Shown here in pieces: positions 42,405-50,332 of a stretch of DNA of 64,000 nt. Source of the stretch: an uncultured Eubacterium sp. (GTDB lineage Bacteria > Bacillota > Clostridia > Lachnospirales > Lachnospiraceae); contig CAJTMV010000015.1 of NCBI GenBank assembly GCA_910577225.1, positions 22,079 to 86,078 on the forward strand. The letters are read 5' to 3'. How positions within the stretch are numbered: position 1 is the first letter of the stretch; each line of letters opens with the position of its first letter. A program made the translations under genes and the position numbers. A model generated the notes under the pieces. It had not been told where the DNA came from, ran no database searches, and worked only from the letters and a program-made list of their open reading frames with translations.

Positions 42405-43253
42405 ATGCTGAGATTAGACAAAGTACAAAAACATTATGCAGATTTTACACTGGAATGTTCGATGCGCGTGCAAAAAGGATGCGTGACAGGGCTGATTGGA
42501 AAAAATGGAGCTGGAAAAAGTACGACGTTCAAACTGATTCTGGGACTGATCGATCTGGACGCAGGATCGATACAGGTAATGGGAAAGCCGGTAGAGAAAC
42601 TTGGCAGGCAGGACAAAGAAAAGACAGGAGTCGTACTGGCAGATTCCGGATTCAGCGGTTATCTGATGATCAGGGATATCATTCCGATAATGGCAGCGAT
42701 TTACCACAGATTTGACAAAGAAGATTTTGTGAAAAAATGTAAACAGTTCCAGCTGCCGTTAAACAAACAGATCAAAGAATTTTCCACCGGAATGAAACGA
42801 AAGCTCCAGGTACTGGCAGCGATTTCCCATCATGCAGATCTGCTTGTTTTAGACGAACCGACCGCCGGACTGGATGTCGTCGCCAGAGATGAGCTGCTGG
42901 GACTCTTGAGAGAATATATGGAGAAGGAAGGACGCTCGATTCTGATCAGCTCCCATATATCCGGAGATCTGGAAGGATTTTGCGACGATCTTTATATGAT
43001 CGACGATGGAAAAATCATATTGCATGAAGAGACGGATATTCTGCTTTCTGAATATGCATTGCTGAAAATGACACGGCAGCAGTATGAAGATATGGATAAG
43101 ACCTATGTGCTGCGTTCGAAACAGGAGCCTTTTGGCGTCAGCTGTCTGACAAACCAGAAACAGTTTTATCTGGAAAATTATCCGCAGATAGCGGTTGAAA
43201 AAGGAAATATTGACGAACTGATTATGATGATGGTACGAGGTGAGGGAAAATGA
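42405..43253 (+). CDS. ABC transporter ATP-binding protein
   Basis: A 282-aa ATPase: Walker A GKNGAGKSTT near residue 32, signature FSTGMKRKLQ, Walker B LLVLDEPTAGLD, H-loop SSHI. The C-terminal ~60 residues are an extension typical of YtrB/EcsA-like ATPases. It works with the permease gene that overlaps its stop by 4 bp. The substrate is unknown; peptide antibiotic resistance or lipid transport are usual for this regulator/transporter pairing. Confidence 0.9.
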   Translation: MLRLDKVQKHYADFTLECSMRVQKGCVTGLIGKNGAGKSTTFKLILGLIDLDAGSIQVMGKPVEKLGRQDKEKTGVVLADSGFSGYLMIRDIIPIMAAIYHRFDKEDFVKKCKQFQLPLNKQIKEFSTGMKRKLQVLAAISHHADLLVLDEPTAGLDVVARDELLGLLREYMEKEGRSILISSHISGDLEGFCDDLYMIDDGKIILHEETDILLSEYALLKMTRQQYEDMDKTYVLRSKQEPFGVSCLTNQKQFYLENYPQIAVEKGNIDELIMMMVRGEGK

Positions 43254-43903
43254 AAGGATTACTGATTAAAGATTTTAAACTGATAAAAACACAGAAACTA
43301 TTTATATTAATTATTACGGCAATCTGCGGCTATCTGCTGGCAGTTGGAAAAATGGAGTTTGCGATGATTTATTCGGCGATCATATTTTCCATGCTTGTAG
43401 TCAGTACGGTTAATTATGACGATCAGGACAATGGAATGGGTTATTTGTTTACATTGCCAGTCAGCCGGAAGGGATATGTATTAGAGAAATATGTATTCGG
43501 AATCCTTCTTATGGGATTGGCACTGACGGTCGGGAGTATTTTACTGGCGATCATCTCAATCGTAAAATCGGCAGCTTATACATCAGAAGATCTGTTTGAC
43601 GCAGTTTGGGGCTTTTGGATGACCGGATCGTTTATTTTATCCGCAACCCTGCCGTTTCAGATTAAATATGGAGCTGAAAAAGGCAGGATTGCGCTTGCAA
43701 TTACAATTCTTTGTGTTGGCGTCGCAGGATATGTGATACAGGAAGCAGTGAAAGCGTTTGATATCGACATATCAGCGTTTGCTGAGCCGTTGCTGCATGC
43801 CAGCGCGATACAGACAGCCGTTTTGCTGACTGTCCTGATTGTGGTTATGCTGGGCATTTCGTATCTGATATCGGTATCGTTTATGAAAAAAAGGCAGTTT
43901 TAA
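43250..43903 (+). CDS. ABC-2-type permease
   Basis: A 217-aa membrane protein with six hydrophobic segments (for example FILIITAICGYLLAVG; TAVLLTVLIVVMLGISYLI) and the short cytosolic LPVSRKGYVLEKYV motif of ABC-2 permeases. Last gene of the GntR operon, overlapping the ATPase by 4 bp. It converges with feoB only 10 bp away, without room for a separate terminator. Confidence 0.85.
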   Translation: MKGLLIKDFKLIKTQKLFILIITAICGYLLAVGKMEFAMIYSAIIFSMLVVSTVNYDDQDNGMGYLFTLPVSRKGYVLEKYVFGILLMGLALTVGSILLAIISIVKSAAYTSEDLFDAVWGFWMTGSFILSATLPFQIKYGAEKGRIALAITILCVGVAGYVIQEAVKAFDIDISAFAEPLLHASAIQTAVLLTVLIVVMLGISYLISVSFMKKRQF

Positions 43904-43913
43904 GAATATTCGC

Positions 43914-45962
43914 TTACAAAACAAGCCCAATCCGATACACTACAAATGTAACGACCCATGCTACCACAAGCTGAAATACCGTTACAAACGCCGTCCATCT
44001 CCAGCTGTCAGACTCTTTGTGTATCGTAGCCAGTGTCGCTGCACACGGCACATACAGCAGACAAAATACCATCAGGCAAAATGCATTCAGAGGCCCAAAT
44101 CCAATGCCGGATAACACTTCTGAAAAGGCAGCCATTCCGGAAGCTGAGTTGGCATTTACAATTCCAAATAAAACGGCGCAGCTGGACACCACGACTTCTT
44201 TTGCGGATATCCCTGCGATGAGCGCGACGGCAATCTGCCAGAATCCAAGGCCGACAGGGGCAAAAACAGGAACAAGCAGCCTGCCGATCATGGCCCCAAA
44301 GCCTTCGGACATATCCGGAGCGTATCCTTGCGGGCCGAAATTTAAAAGTATCCAGATCAGCAGTGTCGCAAGAAAGATCGTGGTTCCTGCTTTTCCAAGG
44401 TAATCTTTGACTTTGTCCCATACGTAGATGCTGATCGTGCGGGCATCCGGCAGCTTGTATTCCGGCAGCTCGATCAGCAGATAGTTCGCGCTTTTTTCTC
44501 GATCCAGCAGATGCAGAAGGACAGAGACCGCAATCGCCACGACAATACCGATCAGATACATCGAATAGGCGGCAAGCATGGCATGCCGGCCGAAAAACAT
44601 CTCTGCGAACAGGATATAAATGGTCAGACGTGCGTTACAGCTCATAAAAGGAGTGACCAGCATGACTTTGTAGCGATCTCTTTTGCTTTCCAGCGCACGG
44701 GATGCCATAATTGCCGGAACGGTACAGCCAAAACCGAGCAGCATCGGGATAAAAGCCTTACCGGACAGTCCGAGCCGGCTCATCAGTCCTTCCATAATAT
44801 AGGCGACACGGGCCATATAACCGCTGTCTTCCAAAAAGGCAAGAGCCAGAAACAGGATAAAAATATTTGGCAGGAACGTGATGATCGTACCGACGCCTCC
44901 GATGATACCTTCTACAACGAGCGATTCCAATATGGGACTTGTGTGCATGGCACGCAGACCGTGTACCGCGACGGAGGATATTCCGTCGATGGCTGATTCA
45001 AAATATCCCTTGATCCAGTCGCCGACCGCAAAGGTCAGGAAAAATACGACGGCCATAATACCAAGGAAAATCGGGATACCAAAGATTCGGTGTGTGAAAG
45101 CCTGATCGATTCGTTCGGTAAACTGATCCTGTCTTTTTTTGTGCAGCAGCGTTTCATCGATAATTTCTTCGATAAAATCATATTTTTCGTTGATAATCTG
45201 TGATTCATAATTTTGCTGCAGGATTTCCGGCAGATCCAAAGGATATTTTTCAGAAACTTCGGTATCGTGTTCCAGCAGTTTGATCGCATGCCAGCGATAG
45301 TTGGTAATGTCCGGATATTTGTTATGTAGCGCGGATATGATCTGGTCGATATGATCTTCCAGCTGGTCCGAATAGACCATGGCAAATTCGGAATGATGAT
45401 TATGTGCATGGTGTGCGGACTCTTTATGATGATGAATCAGGCTGTCCGGATCTGTGCAGCCTTTGTGGTGGGCGGCTGCGTGCAGCAGAGAATCCAGTCC
45501 GGTACGTTTCCTGGCGGATACCGGAATCACCGGGATGCCAAGCATTTCCGGCAGACGGTGCAGATCGATCTCCATCCCGCGTTTTTCCACGATATCCATC
45601 ATATTAAGAGCCAGCACGACAGGCTTGCCCAGCTCCAGAATCTGCAGGGTCAGGTACAGATTTCGTTCCAGCGAGGAAGCGTCTGCGACATTGATAATGA
45701 CATCGACTTCATCGCTGAGTATAAACTGTCTGGAGACTTTTTCTTCCATCGTATAGGAAGTCAGGCTGTAAGTACCCGGCAGGTCTACGAGACGAATGTT
45801 CAGATCGTGGTCGCGAATGGCGCTTTCTACTTTTTCAACCGTAACGCCGGGCCAGTTGGCGACTTTTAGGTTGGCTCCGGTATAGGCATTAAATAATGTA
45901 GTTTTTCCGCAGTTTGGGTTGCCGATAAATCCAATCGTTAAGTTTTCTTTCAAGCTGTTCAC
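43914..45962 (-). CDS. feoB: FeoB, ferrous iron transporter
   Basis: FeoB (682 aa) imports Fe2+. The G domain has GNPNCGKTTLFN, DLPGTYSL and NMMD; the membrane part contains two Gate motifs (MLLGFGCTVPAIMASRAL and the GISAKEVVVSS region). A His-rich stretch lies at about residues 165-193 between G domain and membrane part (HHHKESAHHAHNHH), likely a metal-binding insert. The GTG at 45962 overlaps the feoA stop; a TTG at 45953 has better Shine-Dalgarno spacing and may be the real start. Confidence 0.95.
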   Translation of the reverse strand: MNSLKENLTIGFIGNPNCGKTTLFNAYTGANLKVANWPGVTVEKVESAIRDHDLNIRLVDLPGTYSLTSYTMEEKVSRQFILSDEVDVIINVADASSLERNLYLTLQILELGKPVVLALNMMDIVEKRGMEIDLHRLPEMLGIPVIPVSARKRTGLDSLLHAAAHHKGCTDPDSLIHHHKESAHHAHNHHSEFAMVYSDQLEDHIDQIISALHNKYPDITNYRWHAIKLLEHDTEVSEKYPLDLPEILQQNYESQIINEKYDFIEEIIDETLLHKKRQDQFTERIDQAFTHRIFGIPIFLGIMAVVFFLTFAVGDWIKGYFESAIDGISSVAVHGLRAMHTSPILESLVVEGIIGGVGTIITFLPNIFILFLALAFLEDSGYMARVAYIMEGLMSRLGLSGKAFIPMLLGFGCTVPAIMASRALESKRDRYKVMLVTPFMSCNARLTIYILFAEMFFGRHAMLAAYSMYLIGIVVAIAVSVLLHLLDREKSANYLLIELPEYKLPDARTISIYVWDKVKDYLGKAGTTIFLATLLIWILLNFGPQGYAPDMSEGFGAMIGRLLVPVFAPVGLGFWQIAVALIAGISAKEVVVSSCAVLFGIVNANSASGMAAFSEVLSGIGFGPLNAFCLMVFCLLYVPCAATLATIHKESDSWRWTAFVTVFQLVVAWVVTFVVYRIGLVL

Positions 45963-46183
45963 CTCATTTCACGTACGGTAATATTTTTCGTCATATTGCA
46001 GCCAAGCGCAAATCTGGTACCGCGCAGTTTGATAATCATAATCCCTTTTCCTTTCCGGTTTAATACGGAAATTACAGATTCTTTTGTCATGCCAAGCGCT
46101 TCCAGCCGGCGTTCCATCTGAAAGGGCAGACAGATGTGTTCGACGATACAGCTTTGTCCTTTTTGTATATCTTTTAAAAGCAT
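45959..46183 (-). CDS. feoA: FeoA, ferrous iron transport accessory protein
   Basis: A 74-aa SH3-like FeoA: GQSCIVEHI, MERRLEALGMTKESVISVLN and the C-terminal GTRFALGCNMTKNI. FeoA supports FeoB activity in the cytosol. ATG follows AGGAGG with 8-base spacing. The 3' end overlaps feoB (GTGA). A 17-bp palindrome upstream at 46300-46316 may be its iron-responsive operator. Confidence 0.92.
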   Translation of the reverse strand: MLLKDIQKGQSCIVEHICLPFQMERRLEALGMTKESVISVLNRKGKGIMIIKLRGTRFALGCNMTKNITVREMR

Positions 46184-46299
46184 GTGTAGATACCTCCTGC
46201 TTTGATGCTGTGTTCAAGGGTTCGTTTTTATTATAAACCTATCCGGCAGGTTGCGCAATATGAACGGATGGGGGGTAAATGTGCGGATCGGAATCGTCT

Positions 46300-46316
46300 T
46301 TGTATATTATATACAA
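46300..46316. promoter_or_regulatory. Palindrome between feoA and HPr gene, candidate operator
   Basis: TTGTATAT-T-ATATACAA is a perfect 8-1-8 palindrome, and another half-site GTATACAA follows at 46323-46330. It lies 117 bp upstream of feoA. It is not a textbook Fur box; the binding protein is unknown. The remainder of 46184-46545 holds a TATAAT at 46499 as possible -10 for the HPr gene and nothing else I recognise. Confidence 0.45.
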
Positions 46317-46545
46317 TTAAAAGTATACAAATTTAGATAAATGCGACAAAATTTAAATTTGGGGATGGACAGAAAAATAAATATATAGTAAAATTTACTG
46401 TAGGAAAACGAAAGCACATACCAGGTTGTAACTTTAGGTAGGCAAAACTGGATTGTACTCATAGAGAGACAGAAAAGATCTGATTATTTTGTAATGAGTA
46501 TAATGCAGTTATTTTTATGTTGCAAAATCAAGGAGGAAAAAATTT

Positions 46546-46803
46546 ATGAAATCATTTAACTACGTAATCACCGATGAACAGGGCGTACATGCAAGACCAG
46601 CCGGAATACTTGTAAAAGAAGCTAAAAAATATGCTTCAAAAATCACAATCAGCGCCGGCGGCAAAAATGCTGAGGCTACAAAGCTGATGGCAATTATGAG
46701 CATGGGTATTAAAAAAGGTACAGAAATTACTGTTTCCGTAGAAGGTGACGACGAAGAAGCTGCAGCAGCAGAAATGGAAAAATTTTTCCAGGAAAATCTG
46801 TAA
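46546..46803 (+). CDS. HPr-family phosphocarrier protein, Ser46 replaced
   Basis: An 85-aa HPr-fold protein with active-site His15 in GVHARPAG, as needed for phosphotransfer from Enzyme I to PTS permeases. By ungapped alignment to HPr, the regulatory residue 46 is Lys (EATKLMAIMSMG), with Thr at 45, instead of Ser. It therefore should not be phosphorylated by HPr kinase and should not act as a CcpA co-repressor in the classical way. Start follows AAGGAGGAAA. It is monocistronic, with a hairpin downstream. A second classical HPr elsewhere is likely, as a cre-like site exists in this window. Confidence 0.9.
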   Translation: MKSFNYVITDEQGVHARPAGILVKEAKKYASKITISAGGKNAEATKLMAIMSMGIKKGTEITVSVEGDDEEAAAAEMEKFFQENL

Positions 46804-46853
46804 AGCATAGCGATAATTTGTAAAAAGACGCAGGATAAGAGGAAAACAGCAGT

Positions 46854-46905
46854 CTGCCGCATTTGGGTGAATGGAAAAGATTCCCCGGTGCGGCAGCTTT
46901 GTATT
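46854..46905 (+). terminator. Probable terminator after the HPr gene
   Basis: CTGCCGCA (46854-46861) pairs with TGCGGCAG (46889-46896), and a moderately T-rich tail follows. Its long loop of 27 bases can fold further (GGAA/TTCC). Confidence 0.5.
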
Positions 46906-46933
46906 TTAAAATCAAACGGGAATGGGGAAAGAA

Positions 46934-47746
46934 ATGGGTAAAGCGTTATATTTTGATGTAGATGGAACACTTGTAAATTTTCAGGGAAAAATGCCCGGGT
47001 CCGCGGCAGCTGCGTTAAAAAAAGCACAGCAAAACGGCCATCAGATTGTGCTTTGCAGCGGCCGCTCCAGAATACAGATCTATCCGTGGCTGGTGGAGCT
47101 GGGGTTTGACGGAATCGTGGCGGCGACAGGCGCTTATGTGGAGTGCGGCGGAAACGTGATATACAGACATCTGATGCCAAAAGATCAGATTCGTGCGGTT
47201 ACGGCGATTTTGGACGAAGCGGACGCCTGTTATTCAGCGCAGGCAGAAAACCGAATGATCACATCAGTCAGCCATAAGAAGCGTCAGATGGCCAGATTTC
47301 AGGAGCTGGGCGATGAAGAAATGATCGATCAGATCTGGCAGCATCTGGAGCTTTCCGAGCATCTGGAGCAGTGCGAGGGCATTGAAAAGATTGTTTATTA
47401 TGAGTCTCAGATGCCGGTACAGACGATTCGGGAACGCTTATCGGATATTTGTGATGTGACAGAATCCAGCTTTGAATCAGAAAAAAGCGATTCCGGAGAA
47501 ATCACATGCAGGGGAATTAATAAGGCCTGCGGAATGAGTAAATATAACGCGTACACAAAAATTGCGCAGGCAGATACGATCGCGTTCGGAGACGGGCCAA
47601 ATGATTTTGATATGCTCGAATACGCGTCGATTGGAGTAGCGATGGGGAATGCCGTGGACGGACTCAAAGACCGGGCGGATTTTGTGACAAAAGATATCGA
47701 TGAAGACGGAATCGCATATGCGCTCGAGCAGCTGGGACTGATCTAA
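46934..47746 (+). CDS. Cof-type HAD-IIB phosphatase
   Basis: A 270-aa HAD hydrolase with YFDVDGTLVNF (nucleophile Asp in DVD), CSGRSR, and FGDGPNDFDMLEYA as motif IV. It is related in layout to the HAD protein of the sugar operon but is not adjacent to sugar genes. Start: ATG 46934 has GGGGAAAG six bases upstream; ATG 46922 would add four residues. Substrate is unknown; a sugar or nucleotide phosphate is likely. Confidence 0.87.
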   Translation: MGKALYFDVDGTLVNFQGKMPGSAAAALKKAQQNGHQIVLCSGRSRIQIYPWLVELGFDGIVAATGAYVECGGNVIYRHLMPKDQIRAVTAILDEADACYSAQAENRMITSVSHKKRQMARFQELGDEEMIDQIWQHLELSEHLEQCEGIEKIVYYESQMPVQTIRERLSDICDVTESSFESEKSDSGEITCRGINKACGMSKYNAYTKIAQADTIAFGDGPNDFDMLEYASIGVAMGNAVDGLKDRADFVTKDIDEDGIAYALEQLGLI

Positions 47747-47814
47747 AGACCGACAGAAACGCAGACACAATATTGCACAAACACGCAGTCCGTCTGCCGT
47801 AAAGCGTGACAGAA

Positions 47815-47882
47815 CGGAGAATTTATCCCCAATCTGGTCAGTGCAGCCCGCTGCATCTTTTAAATTTGGGATAAATTCTCCG
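47815..47882. terminator. Long palindrome between convergent genes, probable bidirectional terminator
   Basis: A perfect 15-bp inverted repeat (47815-47829 with 47868-47882, core GAGAATTTATCCC) encloses a smaller GCAG-CCCG-CTGC hairpin. It lies between the HAD gene and the convergent LysM gene. Run-off T-tracts are weak, so a different structural role remains possible. Confidence 0.55.
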
Positions 47883-47917
47883 CAAAATGTGAAGCACAGT
47901 ACCGCAAGATATTTGGC

Positions 47918-49897
47918 TTACAGCGGGATTTTTAATACCTGCCCGATGTTGAGCATATCCCCGGACAGTCCGTTCAGGTTTTTAATCGCATTCACGGTCG
48001 TATTGTATTTTTCGGCAATGAGCCAGAGGGAATCGCCGGGTCTGACCGTATATTCGGTATAAGAGACAGACTGGGACGAAGGTATTTTCAAAATCTGGCC
48101 GACATTTAACAGGTTGCCGGACAGTCCGTTCAGCTGGCGGATCGCTTCGACCGTCGTATTGTACTTTTGTGCAATGAGCCAGAGGGAATCGCCGGGTTTT
48201 ACCGTATATTGGATGGTCGATGTCTGCTGTGATGTCGGAATGTACAATACCTGCCCGATGTTGAGCATATCCCCGGACAAGCCGTTGCGGTTTTTGATGG
48301 CCTGCACCGTTGTGTTATATTTTTGGGCGATCAGCCATAAGCTGTCGCCTGGCTGTACCACATAACGGATGGCGTCCGTATCCGGAATATTTCCTGGAAT
48401 ATTGTTCTGAATGCCCTGATAAGTATGGTAAAGCGAGTCCCAGGTATTTGCTCCGACAATACCGTCGGGATCCAGGCGCATCAGGCGCTGAAACGCAATG
48501 ACAGACCGCTTGGTGCCGCTGCCGAAAATACCGTCCTGCACCGGCCCCGGGATATCCGGATAATATTGTGCGATTACGTTTAACAGGTACTGGAGCGTGA
48601 TCACGTCCTGTCCGGTAGAACCCTGGCGCAGTACGGAAGACGGAGGTACGGTACCGATGCCGAGCGTATTTCCTTCGCTGTCTAATTCTGCCAGCCTGGT
48701 AACGGCTGTATAGATACTGGAGATTTTGTACCAGGTGCCTTTTCCGACGATACCGTCTGGCGTCAGATTAAAAATACGCTGAAATTTTGTGACGGCGGCT
48801 TTTGTGCTGTTTCGAAACTCGCCGGCAGGATCCGTAATGGCAGGAATGGCAGGATAATTGCGCCGGATTCTGTTTAAGCTGGTCTGAATGGTCTGTACAT
48901 CCAGTCCGGTACTGCCAGTCTGCAGCGGTGTTCCAGGATAGGAAGAGGTGACGCCGGTAATCGCGTTTGTTTCAGCGATTTCAATATCTTTTGGATAATA
49001 AGAACGAAGAATCTGCAGCGGCGTAAGTCCGCGTTCTGCAAGCGTAACCGTTCCCCACTGGGACAATCCGTCGCAGGTTACCGTGGTGCCGTTACAAAAC
49101 GATGTGAAATACGGCGCGTTTTGTCCTTTGCGGCGTACATATTCATTAAAAATCTCATCTACGATCTGACTGATCGATTCATAAACAGGTCCCCCATAAG
49201 TATAAGCCTGATCATAAGCAGTGCTGTTTGTAATATCGAACGGATATCCGCGGCTTTTGTACCATTCTGTGAAAATACGATTTAACGCAAACGTAATGAT
49301 TGCGTAAATATTTGCGGTTAAAGCAGTTTTTGGCCATGTGGGATAAATTTCGCTGCTCGCCGCGTTTTTAATGTAATCTGGAAAAGACATTTGTATGTTA
49401 CGTCCGGGAGCATCCGGTCTGCCAAGATGTACGGTGATCGGATCCGGAATTACGACCTGACGCAGCACATAAGGGGAGGCGTCTGTTCGATTGGGACCTT
49501 CCTGACTGCGTGCCTCGCGCATAGCCACGGCGGGTTTTCCGACTGTGATTTCTGTCTGTACAGGAGTACGCTGCGTATCCTGCATCGGTACAAGGGCAAG
49601 AGGCAAAATAGCAGTCTCCCCATCATAAATCGGAATATCGGATACGTACAAAGAGTCAAATCCAGCTGCCTGTGCCAGCACATGGTAGCTGATAAACGGC
49701 GTGCCTGTGAAATAAGCATTTTGAGAAAAACTACGATCCAGTGTTTCCAGCGGAACTACCTGTGATTCTCCGTTCTCGTCGGTTGTCAGATGATAAATTG
49801 CGTTTCCGCTGCTGTCAGAGATGGTGATCTGTACGCCGCTTAACGGGACAGCATCGTGGGCGGTTCTTGCCTGGACGGTTAGATAACCAATAGCCAT
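47918..49897 (-). CDS. Peptidoglycan-binding / triple-LysM protein
   Basis: A 659-aa modular protein. Residues ~1-105 resemble a carboxypeptidase-regulatory-like beta domain; ~160-310 form a SpoIID-like or related domain (FALNRIFTEWYKSRGYPFD, NGTTVTCDGLSQWG). Two peptidoglycan-binding PF01471-like repeats follow (~325-395 and ~415-490, each with PDGIVG near the end), and three LysM modules close the protein at 512-555, 564-607 and 616-659, each with PGDSLWLIA-KYNTTV. LysM modules repeat every 52 residues (156 bp). No signal peptide is seen, which fits a spore-coat or cortex-associated protein rather than a Sec substrate; this is inference. Confidence 0.85.
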   Translation of the reverse strand: MAIGYLTVQARTAHDAVPLSGVQITISDSSGNAIYHLTTDENGESQVVPLETLDRSFSQNAYFTGTPFISYHVLAQAAGFDSLYVSDIPIYDGETAILPLALVPMQDTQRTPVQTEITVGKPAVAMREARSQEGPNRTDASPYVLRQVVIPDPITVHLGRPDAPGRNIQMSFPDYIKNAASSEIYPTWPKTALTANIYAIITFALNRIFTEWYKSRGYPFDITNSTAYDQAYTYGGPVYESISQIVDEIFNEYVRRKGQNAPYFTSFCNGTTVTCDGLSQWGTVTLAERGLTPLQILRSYYPKDIEIAETNAITGVTSSYPGTPLQTGSTGLDVQTIQTSLNRIRRNYPAIPAITDPAGEFRNSTKAAVTKFQRIFNLTPDGIVGKGTWYKISSIYTAVTRLAELDSEGNTLGIGTVPPSSVLRQGSTGQDVITLQYLLNVIAQYYPDIPGPVQDGIFGSGTKRSVIAFQRLMRLDPDGIVGANTWDSLYHTYQGIQNNIPGNIPDTDAIRYVVQPGDSLWLIAQKYNTTVQAIKNRNGLSGDMLNIGQVLYIPTSQQTSTIQYTVKPGDSLWLIAQKYNTTVEAIRQLNGLSGNLLNVGQILKIPSSQSVSYTEYTVRPGDSLWLIAEKYNTTVNAIKNLNGLSGDMLNIGQVLKIPL

Positions 49898-50332
49898 ATG
49901 ATATTTTTCCCTTTTTCATTAGTATATGCGGCAGCCGCTGGAAGGTTACTGTGATCTGAGAGGCGCAGGTCTGTGTTTTGGCTGGGCAGGTGGAACCGAC
50001 GGCCGATCGCGGAGATTTTTTAATGTGCCGCAAAGTTTCGTTGAATACACGGATCATTTGTGAAAAAGTATTGACAAATGAAAAGTACGGGGGCATCATA
50101 TAACTGGTACTATACAAAAGAAGGCGGTTCCGGTCGGAGGACTGCTGTGTTTAAGAAGGAACTGTATGCAGATCATCGATGTCAGTTGCCTGTTGTTTTC
50201 TCCGCAGCATCAGGAAAAAATTCGTTACATCGTCCGCGATGCGTTTGTTTTTTCCTGGCACTTCCGAAGAAAAATCCGGCGCAGTTGCCGCAGGTTATTT
50301 ATATATAGTTCCTGGACAGGGGAGGAGACAAT
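49898..50332. other. Intergenic region without recognisable gene
   Basis: A TTGACA at 50071-50076 lacks a -10 at the right distance (TATAAC at 50099 is 22 bp away). Short forward reading frames around 50078-50380 have no family-like sequence and odd composition. This is probably the leader of the ABC exporter gene; a GGGGAGGAG site lies just before its ATG. Confidence 0.4.

Noticed and set aside
47921..48364. Regular 156-bp DNA repeats, CRISPR-like at first sight
   Set aside because: They encode three LysM modules of one protein; there are no spacers and no cas genes.
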